A program made the translations under genes and the position numbers. Shown here one piece after another: positions 22,169-34,873 of a stretch of 64,000 bases of DNA (the stretch's first letter is position 1; the number at the start of each line of letters is the position of its first letter). The DNA is taken from assembly GCA_019914995.1 (NCBI GenBank), contig CM034131.1, forward strand, positions 4,124,501 through 4,188,500, written 5' to 3'. This DNA is from Acanthochlamys bracteata. Its lineage: Eukaryota; Streptophyta; Magnoliopsida; Pandanales; Velloziaceae. The notes beneath the pieces were generated by a model. That model made no database searches, had not been told where the DNA came from, and was given only the letters and a program-made list of their open reading frames with translations.

Positions 22169-25100
22169 GAATTAGAAGAACCTGCAAGAACAATTGAAGT
22201 CGGGAGGGGTCAATTGAATTGATATCTCAAAATTTTGGTTATAGAATTTCGTGAAGCTAGCAGCAATATCAGTCTCGAGCTTCTATTTGTTGGGAAGTAA
22301 ACTTGCTATTCATGTGGATGTGTTGCTGGCATAATCATATTGCTCCAATTTGCTGTTGGAGTCTTGAGCATGTTAGAATTCACTTCTAAAATACCAGTTC
22401 TGGAATCGATCTTCTCTGTTTGGCTTATGGCTCAGTAGCAAGGATGTAGCAGCTAAATAGCTGACTGCTCGTTTTTTTCTTCATGCTCTGTTATTTTCTT
22501 GGCTTGTGCCTTCGTGCTATGTTTCTATACTTAACGATTTTGCAGTTCTGTGCCTAAGGAAGAATGTGTTCTAGACATATCTAGCTTTGATGTGACTATC
22601 CATAGGTGATACTTCTTGTCCTTGAGATGTAGCAAATAGATAGTCGCTTCTACTATGAGTATGACGATTTTTCCTTGTGAAAATCTACATAACTTGGTCA
22701 AATCATTAGGACTTGCTTTCTCAAAAATGATTCACAGGAATTCCGAATTATCTGGAAGGAGGTGGTTCTAATGGCCAGCACATTCAAAATAAATCTTGGA
22801 ACTGCAAGAAGTAAGGTAAAAATATACATAGTAAGTAAAGGTTCAGTTGGTACTTCTATTTTGGACATCAATCGCTGGCGGTATGCAACGGCATTATTCT
22901 AAGATCAGTGGTAAACAGTTCAAATTCTCTTATAGTGACTAGTGACTGCTTATGGTTGATTGACTCTCGAAAGGTTGCTGTACAAATGACATATGCATTG
23001 GGTTATGGAAGTTTTTGTTGTTCCAAATCAAGTCTTAATGTGATGTTGTGCATTTAGTAATGATATTTCTATGGACTGCATGCATATATTGAATATAATA
23101 GGCAAAGTCTTTTGATATGTACATAAGAAGTTTGCATGGACTAGAATTTTTGTAACATTAGATAAATGTTTGCGTAAGTACTTCGATAATATTACATGGT
23201 GAAATAATTGTCCAACATTCATGATATTCAATATTTATAGCTGCAGCTTTGTTACCTGAAAGAAAATATGGAAGTATCAAGCATACAAAATCCACAGAAG
23301 ACCATAAAAGGTTGTGTAGAAAGGTTTCAAGGCTAAAGGACAGAGAGGTCAACCGGAAACGAGAATGGTAGACGCTACAAAGATACAGGTAAAGTCAGCA
23401 CACTAAAGCCCCCAAAAGCAGGATGGTTCAATTGCCTGGATGCTGAACTTATAGCAAGCTGCAAAACCCTTCAGGTTGGTATCATGTGGAATCTAATTGA
23501 GTATTCCATGTCAATTTCCTTATGGATGTAAATTTCTGCTGTAAGGTAAGCATGACTATCAATTATATCCATAACTATATAAGAAATTTGGAAATGTAAA
23601 ATCTATTTGATGGAACTAGATATGCTCATGCACTATAGTAGATTGCATACCTTGTTGTATGTTTCATGCATGAAATGTAGTGAAAATACATATTGCAATT
23701 TTTTTATTGTGACTCTAGTCGTTGTCTAAACGCTACGTATACAAATTGATCTCTAAAAGGCTCTACTTGTTTGAGTGGTTATTCTTGATAATATCAGTGC
23801 ATCTTGCTGGAAAAAGGTCACAAGTTGCATCATATTTAAATATCAACAGCATCATATATAACATACTCGCTCATACTGCAGACAATGCATTGGCATTACT
23901 CTAACTATGTTATTTCCTAGTTCATCCAATTTCAATGCTGAATTGTGAATTCTCTTATTAGCTTTTGAAATGAGAATCTGTATTCACTTCTTGTCTGATT
24001 CCCTTATTAGCTACGCTACTTCTTTTAAATCGTCTTGTGTATAATTGAATTGGTAAAATCTTCCCTCTAAATAGTGCAATTGAGTACAACTGTATAGAGG
24101 ACTTTGATTTCATAACTTGTAACGAGTGATGATATCTATCACCATGCAACGCGATGCTCGCAGTTGATCTCAGAATTTTCCTTGAGTTGTTTTGTCTTGT
24201 TTTCATTTGTTACATTAGTTGAGATACAGAGTTGTCAAAGAGTCGTTGAAAAGTGCAAGGTTAAAGAAAGAGTTAAAAAACAGAGAAAAAAAAGATCGAA
24301 TATACCTTGTAATAAGTAAGTAAGGGTAAAGAAGAGAAGTAGAAAAAATAAAGTAGACGCAAAATTGATTTTTAATGCTCGAATAGGCCTTGTTCTTTTG
24401 AAGTTAAATGTACTCTTGATTTCTTTGTGATTTGGCGACTTCATAAAGGTTGATTTCATTCATTACAACATCCGAAATAACATTGTGAATCTCAATAAAT
24501 AGACGTGGAGAGATTATTTCTAAATGAACTTATGGACATTGATCTCTAAACTTCTTTCAAGTATGTTGTACATGTTCTTTGAATGCGAGGTTGAGTTTAA
24601 CTAATTGTTGCAAAGTGCATTCAAGCGTGTTTGTAAGTAGTGTAACTTGATTGGTATGCTTGCAATATTTTTTAAGGCTTTTGGTTGATTGACCCTATGC
24701 ATAGAAATAAAGTTCTTTGGAGATGGTTTCTGGAATAAATGTATGCACCTTTAATTATTTTGCTCGAGGACAAGCAAAGAAAAAACTTTCGGGTATTTGA
24801 TAAAAGTGTAAATGTATATAGTTTTTGTATATTTGTGCTACACTTCAAATATTGTATTGCATGTATGCAAGCTAAATCATTCTATTTTGTGAAACACAGG
24901 TAAGAAGGGAGTTTTCACCTAGATTGCCATGCCTAAACTTAACCCGTGATATTTCACCTAGCTTAATTAGACTATGCTAACGAATGAAGAGAAGTGAAGT
25001 TCTTCGCAAAAAAGATGTGATAAAACTTCTCTCTTCTTATGGGCGGAGAAAATTTCTCCCTCTACTTGGAGTCCTCCACAACAAAAATTCCAATCAGTAG

Positions 25101-26861
25101 AGTTTTATTTTTTCTTTCTGCTTCAATGTGGAGGAGGAAGAGTGATAGCCTATTTAGGAGGACGGAGATCAAGGAGACAGGGGGACTACAGAGATCCAAA
25201 GAGAGGAGCACAGAGCACCCGCATCGATACCACCATCCAGTGGAGAGGTATTGCCACCACCATCCAAAATGAAGATGTGGGGGAATATTGTGTGCATAGC
25301 TGGAAACTAGAGGGCGGTACCGAGCACATTGTAGGAGCACAGACAGAGAGCAATCGGGGAGCTTAAACGATATTCAGATTTGCTTTCTCTTATCTCATGT
25401 TTTATTTCAAACAATTGTATTGGGTGTAATTTTATCATGGATAGCCAAACCTTCTAAACTAGAATTCGGATGAAGCCTAAATAGTTTTGGTTTAAGGTTT
25501 GAATAGTATGTGACGTATGGATGGTTGAACTGGTTGTGGGTTGTTAATTCTTGTAGTGAAAAATATTTAGGTGTTAAATTGATTTCATATTAAAATTATT
25601 TTATTATTTTGTTCACGAGGACCAATCGAGCATGATTTATGAATCACAGGGTTTGCAATTGTAGTTTGTATTTACTGGACCAAATTGAATGCAATAATAT
25701 GATTTATGATTTTGCAGGACTTAATGCATCTCTAGTATTTTCTAAACAATGAGTTAGAAAAAAATTACAGATCGATAAGTTTAGACTGGACTAAAGTTTG
25801 AATCACAATTACAAATTATATCTAAGAACTGGACAAAAAGTGTTAGGTACAAAATCTTTCACAATCATTATCACCTGTTATTATATTTACTTCAGATTTC
25901 AATTCATGATATTAGTGGGGGACTGCAGTTATTTTTATCTCCGTTTTCACTCCATACTTTATTTCATTTTCATAACTTTCGTATACTTTCAATTAGCTTT
26001 TATTAAAACACAACTTTTGATAGTTTAGTTGGATTAGATTTAGCAATTTGTAGAACTAACTCATTAGTTGGATTCGTACACTTGCGGGATAAATTATGAT
26101 AGGATTACAGAAATTTTCTTACGTGACTTTGTCGTCATCAACCATGATTATCATGACTCTTCAGTCTCGAGATTTTGTCAGCTACTATATTTATGCGCAT
26201 ACCAATCAGTAAATCTCACAGATCTTAAAAAATTCACAAAATTTCTTTCTTTCTTAAGGTGACAATGTGCAAGCTGATTGGTATCTTCCATTTATTGGTA
26301 CCCAATTTCTCGTATGCAGCTCAATTAGTGCATCCTGATCTTCTAACTACAAACGAGCCTTGAGGTTGTGCTTCATTGTCTTATCACATATTCCACTGCC
26401 ATGTATATTTTTTTGATATGCATGATATCAAGATTGTGTCTAACTTTTAACTTCTTTCAATATGGTAGCTTGAAAAATGATAGCTCTCTTGTCCTAATTC
26501 AGCTCTTCAGGAGTGCATTTTCTTTTTCTACCACATGAAGGCTTTCCATTCATGAGTCTACAATGTACGCGGTGCTGCAATTGCTTCTTACTTTCTACTG
26601 ATTTTCTTACTCTTTCTATATGGATAGTTGCTCGTCAAATTGTGACGATGACTGAGACATCCAATTTTATTTCTAAGTTTTACATATATGAATTTCTTGC
26701 AAATAGGGTATGCCAAATAACCCTCCATCCTAACAAGACACTATACTCGTGAAAACATATACGGTCCATAGCTTTACAACATGCAATCGCATTATATTGT
26801 TGAAGACGTCATCGGACGAACTCTATTTCTCCACCTTAACTACTTGATGAGTGGCTGAAGA

Positions 26862-27190
26862 TAAATGTCTCTACCATGTGTCTTCTTTGCATGACATTAT
26901 AAAAGGTGGCTTATTTATACACATCCACGGAGGCAAGTTGTACAACATTAAAATAACCGGCAAGTAGCTATACACATTGTTCATGTCTCTAAGAGGATTA
27001 AATCCATCGTGCCAAGCCATGGCGTAATTACGGGTATCATTATCAAACCAAGGATACTTCACATCGAACTCTTGGACTTAGCAACTATAGGTTTCTTAAG
27101 AGTATTTAAATATTTTGTTCAAACAACATCGACATGGACAGTACATCTTACAAGGTCCCTATAAATTCTCTTTAGCAAATTGTATGAAAG
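26862..27190 (-). pseudogene. CACTA (En/Spm) TNP2-like transposase fragment
   Basis: Minus strand codons read 'YPWFDNDTRNYAMAWHDGFNPL', 'YSYLPVILMLYNLPPWMC', the region of plant CACTA transposases (transposase family 21) that in intact members reads 'D-RN-RLGL--DGFNPF...YS-WPV-L--YNLPPWMC'. Upstream near 27120-27180 'FAKENL' and 'CPCRCCLN' match the transposase-associated zinc-binding region that normally lies several hundred residues earlier, so the middle is deleted. Only about 110 codons remain of 700 or more. Confidence 0.75.
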
Positions 27191-29697
27191 AGCGGACTTG
27201 ATATACCCTTTCGACAGTTTGTCGACAATGTGTATACAACTCTTATTTATCTTGCTTAGTACTTTTTGAACATTACCCAACTAATTGTACGCACAAACTA
27301 ATCATACACATAAGTTATTTATGAAGTAAATTTAATCGACTAAACAAAATTACGTTCTTATGGGGATCTATTAAATGCTAGGCCTATGTGTACTTTTTCC
27401 AAAGAAACCAATTTTCTTTTTTGTATTTAAAGACTTTACTTCACATGTTCAGCTTCAAACATTAAAGTTGAGCATTAAAAATAATTATTTGTTTTTGGTA
27501 CTTGAAGCAGCACACATATGTTCCCAATAATGTGAACAAAATCTAATTACAAACACATAATTGTTCATTATCTCTTAGTAATACCATCATCACATGCACT
27601 TCATTCATCAATCAATCAACAATTTAACATTCAATTTGGTTGATGTATTGCGATAAGATCAAATTATTCTTCCTAATTCATCGCATTCATCCACCATCAC
27701 AAATAACTTCATTCCGCTTGATACACACATGCAGTATGATCAAACCTTCAACAACAATGCATCTCAACTAGTGGAAAGATTGTGCCCACCATCTCCACAA
27801 GTGGAGGAATCGGGATTGGACACAATAGTGGCAGTCCAACCTTGCAAGCAAATGATTTTGTGTGGAAAGGTGGAAGCAAAGGAAGGTAATCAAAGCTAGT
27901 GGTCAATATCTAAATTGCATCGAATCAACATTGTGAACGGAGGCACCAAGGAGAGTGCCGTTCGCTATAAAGAGCATTGCCAGCATACAAGGCACGATGA
28001 GTTAGGGACCCACCTTTACCCACGAGAAAGCATTGTAGTAGAAATGAAGAGTGTTTTCTAGACAGTAGCACAACAACAGCGAACCAGTGGAGGGAGTTTA
28101 ATAAACTTAGTTTGCGCGGCAAGTAGAAGTAAAAGAAGAAAGCATTAGCGTGCTCCAAATTTAATTTATGTTTGCCGATTGACTATGTTCTGTTGGTATA
28201 TGACAATTGACTAAACAATGTTTGCTAATGTGCTTATCATCTACTAAAGTCTCTATAACGGTCAAAATGTGCTCAAGCATTTCTCTTGCCATGTCATCTG
28301 CATTTTCTGACAATTGACTGTCAACTAGTATGATCTCCATTGACAGAATTAATGTTGAGGATGTCCTCTACAATCTGCATATAGAGATCAAATCAAAATT
28401 CAACAAGATGGCTAAGATACAAGGGCTTGAAGTTGATCGGTCTATAGTTGTCAGCATTCTTACCATACTTGTAGATTTGCTAGATATTCTCCAATATTCT
28501 CTATAAAATCTTCAAATAAATATTTTTTATTGATCTAGCATCTTTTGAAGACACTTGCAACTGGTTGGCATGTTCAGGAACCTAGAAAATAAATTTGGCA
28601 CCAGTAGAGGTCACAGATCAGTCCATCAGCTGACTTGGTCCGTCTGGTGACTTTGTGAACTTCTCTAGACTTTGCTAGTGGATATATTCGATGCATATTT
28701 GAACCATATAAATCTCTTCTTGTCCGCTATCAGTAGCAAAATTGGAGCTCTAAAATATGACTCTAGCTAGGAGATTGCAAGTTGTCCAGATTTGGTTTAG
28801 TTGGGTGCATCCGAAACTGGTAAGATAAAATAGCAAACTTCTTTTACTTTTGTAGAATTAATTTTTTCATGAAATGATCTGATTTGAATGTTGCAACTCC
28901 AAGATGTCTACCATTCAACAAGAAAATAGATCTCCAATATCTTACCTGAGTAGAAAGATATTGCATTTGCCACATGCTACTTAGAGGCTCTGCAGGAGAT
29001 CCAATAGAGTGTGGTAATGTGATCAATATTCTTCACAGGATTTTTCAGTCTTCAATACCTAATAGAATTCCATTCTCTTTGCCATGATTCACTCCTTGCA
29101 TTACCGTCTTTCAACTAAAAGAAATCTCTATTTCGTGTCTAACTTAAATATACGCGTGTGCTAAGTAGGGAACTCAATAAGGTTTCTACACTTGGTGAAA
29201 ATCGGCTTACCCAGCTGATGTATCACTTGAATTCAATGCAAACATTTCCAAAGCTCAAATAATGGAGATTTCCAACAACTTTGATTGTAGTTGATCATCA
29301 AGTAAAAAATTATACCTAAAGGAGTTTGTGTTGTATAAAAACATAAGGTTTACAAAACAAATATAATACAAATCTTTGTATTAGCGGGCCATACCACTCT
29401 CATTTGCAACAGTGTTTAATTAATAATATGTACGTTACCAAATGAGTTATCAAATGGGTTTTCCCTATGGTCACCTGTTGTTGAGATATACTAAGATATT
29501 TTTTGCCCTTCTGCACACCCTTAAATAATCTTTGATTTAACAGTTGTATTATAAATAAAAATAACATGATTGCAATAATGTTTAATTTTGATGACATTTT
29601 TTTGAAAGCGCATAAAAAAATAGTGCAATAGATATATGGTCATTAAATGCAATAATTTATTTGCTAATTGTTGGTAGTAAGAATGTAGATAACTCAA
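27191..29697. other. Gene-free stretch between CACTA scrap and gypsy LTR
   Basis: No open reading frame with recognisable features on either strand. Sequence near 28560-29040 is less AT-rich and could be degenerate coding DNA, but I cannot assign it. Confidence 0.3.
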
Positions 29698-30106
29698 TGT
29701 CACAGTTGGGGAAGAGACTCTGCAACGCAATGCTCTTAAACGAAGCAACTATAGAAACACTCAAGATGTATGCATTGCGTGTGGAGAACCGCAATGGAGC
29801 AATAAAGACATGAGGTAGAAGGATACAACGTAACCGTAGGAGTTTGTTTCCCTAGGAAATAATTAATAGGAGTTGTGTTCAAACACAATGTTTGCTTTTC
29901 TAATACTTGAGAAGTTAGTTGTAGGGAAAAGTTTATCAGCTTAGGAGACTCTTCTAGTCTGCTAGTTATAAATGAGGGTGTTATCACCTTATAGGGTATG
30001 ATGAATCTACTCTTTTTTTAAGCTTTAATTTTCAGTTTCTGTATTTGTTATTAGTCTTTGTTGTAGTTCATATTTATCAAGGTTCAAGTGATAATGAGCT
30101 GTAACA
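29698..30106 (+). repeat. Gypsy 5' LTR (409 bp)
   Basis: Its right part aligns with 43540-44106 ('aagacatgagg', 'taggagtttgtttc', 'gttgtgttcaaaca', 'gtatgatgaatc', 'ggttcaagtgat', 'gtaaca'). Directly after it, 'ag' and TGGTATTGCATC match the tRNA-Met primer-binding site at 8 of 12 positions. Confidence 0.8.
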
Positions 30107-32235
30107 AGTGGTATTGCATCACCAACTCTATAGAATCGGCACACTCAAATGTACTGAATTTTCACCCTCTCTAGATAACTGTCAATCTTCCACCTTTCCA
30201 CAAACGCTTGTACCCCCTAAAAACCATACCCCAACCTGCATCCAATCAACGTAGAGGGACACAATTTTAATTACATCTTATCATTTGCAATCACCTAATT
30301 TAGCCGCAACATAATCTGACCTGATGGGAATCCTCAAGGATCACCAACATCCTACGCATGCAAGGATGTCCTTGCGCCTTCAGATAAAGTCCCATGAACT
30401 CTGCCCAAAATCCATTCAGACATTACTATTTGTGGGTGTGTATCTCGTCCACCCATGACTAACTAGAATCTAGAACCAACCGTGATACACCTCCTACACC
30501 CATGACTCTACAGCACCGTATAATGGCAGTACATCACAACCCTAGAATACCACAACCAAACACCTCATCCCTTGTAACACCTTTGTCCAGGTTTTCCCAG
30601 CCACTACCTGTATCCTCTACTAGGCTTCTGACACAAGCCCTGTAGCCAAACATATGATCCAAAATCACATGTATGTCACTAGCCAACCCACTACTACCTC
30701 GAAAACCAAAAGATAACCTGTTGCAAACAACCCTCGACTCACTGTCCGTAGCACCTTCCACAACCATGCAACGAACCAAGGAATGCCATAAGTTTCCTTT
30801 TATCGGCAAAGATCCACACTATTGATTATATTCATCAAAAAAGTACCTCAGGTACTACTAACGTACTCCCTCTGGCAATAAACTCACCATTGCTACCATG
30901 TACCTTCCCAAGGGAGGCCAAGAGATGGTATAAGAATTACAAGCAAGATAGGCCATATCACTTATAGGAGAAGCTAATTGCTGGCTCTACTTTGCCGATT
31001 CGAACCTACGATTCTCGACAGCATTAGTTTCTCATAGCAACAACTGAAACAAATAAGCACGGTGATTGAATCAAACTGCATTCCAAGAATTGCATTGTAA
31101 ATTGGAACCTACCTCAAAGAGATATTTGATTGGGCGATTTTGCGATGGTTTGGCGAGCAAACATCGATAAATCATCATGGATGTTATGGCCATGCAGTCC
31201 ACTGAATTACAGCGAGCTTACATGATAACTTGCATGTTTTTGCAAAAGATGGCTATGAAAAACATGCAGCGTGCTAGAATAGAACTTGTTCACCTGTGCC
31301 CATGCAACCTCACCTATAACTAGCTCCCATCCTTTCGAAATATAAACTACCTCTAGTCAGCTTCACACTCCTCAGAAGCGTTCATTGTCAATCTTCGATA
31401 ACAAAAATTGTACTTTATTACTGTAATTGAAGGATGCGAGAGCGAAGAGAATCTATTGATGGAGGATCCCACCATGTCATTTAGTGCAATGCATGGATTC
31501 ACCGAGTAGTAGGAAAATATAAAAAGAAATCGATCTTTATACTCAGTAGTCCCGGAAGCACTCATAATTACATGATGGAGAAACTCGCAAAGCACTTAAG
31601 TTGCTAACCCAGAAAGTACGACCGTTGAAGGTCACTTAACGGACAAGAGAATACTATCCAATGAAGTGGGGTACAAACGATATACCAGCAGAGATTCAAA
31701 AGGGCAAACTAATCGTGGATACATACTCCTTCCCCTTGGGAGGAATATAATTGGTTCTTGGCATGCAATTATAGAAAAGATCCGGCATGTGTTTTTGCTT
31801 GCATGGATGAGATTTTACTTTACACGGTATTGGTGAAGGTTGGGTTTCAGAAACTAGCATTCACTCTGCCGTAAACTGTGTTCCTTATGGGTGATGACAA
31901 TTGCATTTGGCACTGGATAGTTACCGAAGTTTACATTGAAATCCTTACAACACTGCAACCACTAATAGACATATATTTCAGGCTATCTAAGGGCTACCAA
32001 CGATACTAGTTCATAACTATATCATTGCTCTTCTTCCAAGGCATGGCCAGCTAATGTAACATCCTACCCTTAACCATAAGACAAAAAGCGAAAGAAATGA
32101 CGGCTCCAAAATGCTATCTGAAGATAACGTCTTCTCTTCACTGGTACTTCTTGTGAAGAAAAAGGACCGTCTCATGGCAATTTGGTGTGAACTATTAAGC
32201 GTTAAACAAGAAAACAGTGAAGAACAAGTATCCTA
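30107..32235 (+). pseudogene. Gypsy gag, protease and start of RT
   Basis: After the primer-binding-like site there is a poorly preserved gag; near 31130-31290 'MDVMAMQSTELQRAYMIT' fits the end of a gypsy capsid. Near 31480-31600 'MSFSAMHGFT' and 'SPGSTHNYMMEKLAKHL' match the retropepsin lead-in and active-site region (normally DSGSTHNF; the aspartate is lost). 'EIQKGKLIVDTYSFPLGGI' then 'LVLGMQ' near 31685-31770 is the protease end. At 32130-32200 'SLVLLVKKKDRLM' begins the RT, and the last codons before the Harbinger insertion read 'KNKYP'. The reading resumes at 41305. Confidence 0.7.
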
Positions 32236-32631
32236 GCGGATGTTTGTGAGTGCTTTTTGAAAAGGACCTCTTTTTCAAAAAGTGCTTTTGGGAATGAAAA
32301 AGAGCTCTTAGTTATGTGATAGAAAAGGAGCTTTTGGATAAAAGTGTTTGGAAGTGCTTTGTTAAGGAGCTTTTCAATTAAAACAAAATTGCAAAATGAT
32401 GAATTTACCCTTTGGTCTAGACGAATTGATGTATACTTGTTTAATTTATGTAATAGAAAATGTTTACATCATGTGATATTTGAAAATTTATTATACTGAA
32501 ATAAATTTTAAACATTACTTCATAATTATTTGTATTGACCTAAATTGTTAGTTTGGAATATATTTTCTCACTAAATAGATACAAGAACATGAGCAAATTA
32601 TTATACATAGTCAAATATTGCTTAAAACTAA

Positions 32632-33777
32632 TCATAAATTTGATATTTTCATTGCAATTTCATCGCGATATGCATGCCAGGTTAAAATGATATCATCATC
32701 ATTTGATGGAACAAAACTTTTACGTTCTGCAATAGTGTAATCATCGTAAACGCTTTGTCTTATAATGAAGCTAAGAATTGCCTTTGTGGCAATGACAATG
32801 TCACGTTGAATTTCAAATTTGTATCTGAGCATATGATTCAAAATTGCGACCCGAGCTTTCCACACGCCAAAAGTGCGTTCAATAACACTTCTACATAACG
32901 AAATGCAAACGATTGAACTTTTCTCTTGGTCCTCGAGGCATATGCAGCTGTGCAGTACCTGTACACCGGAAATCACTCAAATGATATCTGATGCCTTCAC
33001 CTACATAAGAAGCCATAAAACCTTGTATGTGTGGATAACCAGCATCCAGTAAATAGTATTTATTGTCTTTCGAAAGAGAAAAATCTAGTCTCGTAATGCA
33101 TCCTCCAATATCCTTACATCGTGAGTACATTTCCAGCAGCTATCACAAATGTGAAGCACATGTTGAAATCACAAACGGTCAGAATATTCTGAGTGGAATA
33201 TCCTTTACGCCCAATATAAGGTATAACATCATCAGGCAATAGTTTAGCCTCTATATGCGTCCCGTCCAGAACTCCAAATCAATCTTGTAATGAAATATTC
33301 AAAGATGAAATGAATGAAAAATAAATTTACTTTTATATTATGTATTTTCTGGTCTATAGATTGCACTTTCATTGTATCATGGATATGCTCGAATCAAATA
33401 TGTTGGTAAAAGCAATATCGCTTTTAACATCCTATGAAAGTGTCTGTGAATTGTTTCACTCAAGTGATTAAATATATCTTCAACCAATCTGTTTGCAGAA
33501 TTGTGTGCACAAGTTAAGAGGAATATGCCAACGCTCGACTAGATCATTGTGCTTGAGTTGGCTTTAGTCCGTAACGTGTATGCAAGGTTTCACACAATGC
33601 AAGACAAATACCTTTTCTCATATGAAAGTTAAATAGCAACAACTTCCATTTCCCGTTAATATTTCCAAAATATATCCATGACCTATAAGGTATAGATGTG
33701 TGACACGGAGCTTTTATCATGTACCGCTCTGCATAAACAGCTTCAACGTATACGTTAACAGAAAGAGGTGCATCCAT
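32632..33777 (-). pseudogene. Harbinger DDE transposase (degenerate)
   Basis: Minus strand, in order: 'ICLALCETLHTRYGLKPT' (N-terminal helix-turn-helix region), 'GIFLLTCAHNSANRL' with 'HLSETIHRHFHRML', then 'FGVLDGTHIEAKL' (first catalytic D), 'YIGRKGYSTQNIL', 'VCDFNMCFTFVIAAG', 'YYLLDAGYPHIQGF' (second D), 'GIRYHLSDF', and 'SVIERTFGVWKARVAIL' (E of the DDE triad). All three catalytic residues are visible, but at least one stop ('LQD*FGVLDG') and frameshifts break the frame. In Harbinger elements this enzyme cuts and joins DNA together with the Myb-like partner encoded beside it; the same strand and order are seen here. Total about 380 codons, near the family's usual length. Confidence 0.88.
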
Positions 33778-34235
33778 TCATCTATACCTTCCTTATTGTC
33801 ATCCTCACCATAAGAACAGTTCGAAGACGTGCAACTACTATCATCATCCTCCAAATAAGCCATTTATATACCAACAGAAATTATAGTATAGAAGTTATGC
33901 TTCAATATATGAATAACATACATATAATAAAAGTGATAACAAACATACAACAACACCAGTTAAAATCAAAAACCAAACGTAATTCTCACACTAAATCAAG
34001 CATAATGCATGACAAAATGTGGAACAAGCAATTATCGAGTGTCCGCATACATAAACCTACAAATCAACGGATAGAACACAGTAAACCCAGAACAACAAAC
34101 ATATGGACACAATAACATAAACCAAATCAAGATAGCTCCACTACATAAACAGATTTTCATTTTGACATATCACTACAACAGAGTGCCTTAGGGGTTATTT
34201 TTCATTTGCTACCCAAAGTTCTTCTTCATATACTA

Positions 34236-34830
34236 CTACTCATATTTGTACTCTAACCATGACACGCTGCATTCATCATCTGGCTGCTCTGTAAGAATGG
34301 ACATGTTGTCTTGTCCTTTGAAATAAAATACAACCATGGTTCTAGAGGATGCCGCCACGTTGGATTCCTTGAGTCTACTAAGTAATTGCATGCATTCCGC
34401 CATAGGATCACTAGGTGATTGTCCTAGAGATAGTGCCTGTAAATACAGGAGATTTTGCATGTATGGCATCTGTTGTAGTGACCTCTTCTTTGTGGTGCTG
34501 CAACTTCCAGATGGCCCTCTAGCAGGTCCGGAGCTAGATGTAGGAAACAAGTCTTTCTCAATCATAACGGCAGATTGTAAATCTCTAGGACCATCAGCTG
34601 CTTTGCGAACATCATCACTATCTCCACTGCCTTCTTCGTTGCTTGGACCTTTGGGTTTATGTACGCAGTCTCTATCAGGTTGTGATGCGGACTTTACCTT
34701 CTCTCCGATAGAAACAATCCCGTCAACTAGACGACTATCACTGATTAAAGATAAATTTTTACCCTTAAACTTTCTGTACCTAGAGATATGTCTCAGACTG
34801 GGTGATACCTTCATTATGTGGTTTACTCTT
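34236..34830 (-). pseudogene. Harbinger Myb/SANT-like protein, C-terminal part
   Basis: A 192-codon open stretch that starts inside the protein. 'ISRYRKFKGKNLSLI' matches the segment just after the Myb/SANT-like domain in Harbinger second ORFs ('NP-Y-KF-KKG'). It is followed by a low-complexity Ser/Pro/charged linker and a C-terminal helix-rich part ('DPMAECMQLLSRLKE'). The N-terminal DNA-binding half is at 38640-38930, on the other side of the viral insertion. The protein would bind element ends or carry the transposase to the nucleus in an intact Harbinger. Open from about 34814 to the stop at 34236, so decay here is mild apart from the split. Confidence 0.7.
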
Positions 34831-34873
34831 TGGGTGATAGTCCATTGTGTACCAGGATTTTTTCTAACTGGTG

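Larger units (their letters stand above)
19500..26150 (+). repeat. Athila-like retrotransposon block, copy C
   Basis: It aligns with copies A and B from the non-coding part onward (for example 'ctggaatcgatcttctc' near 22400 matching 3500 and 17095). It is split at about 20040-22270 by copia sequence. The right part (24700-26150) is the long LTR-like portion: 'ttttgctcgaggacaagcaaa' near 24760, a leader-like part near 25380-25560, and an LTR end near 26075 that matches 5765. 22270-24740 and 25370-26150 hold no genes. Confidence 0.65.

Noticed and set aside
24984-25366. Several overlapping open stretches on both strands
   Set aside because: They lie in the LTR/leader-like part of copy C, which is repeated at 18760-19020 with different open frames, so no protein is conserved.
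30534-30809. 91-codon open stretch on the minus strand
   Set aside because: It lies in the leader/gag part of the gypsy element, opposite to its coding strand, with no recognisable domain; most likely chance.
34168-34185. 'cactacaacagagtgcc', like a CACTA terminus
   Set aside because: Lies within the Harbinger element between its two genes, no matching inverse end or target duplication found.
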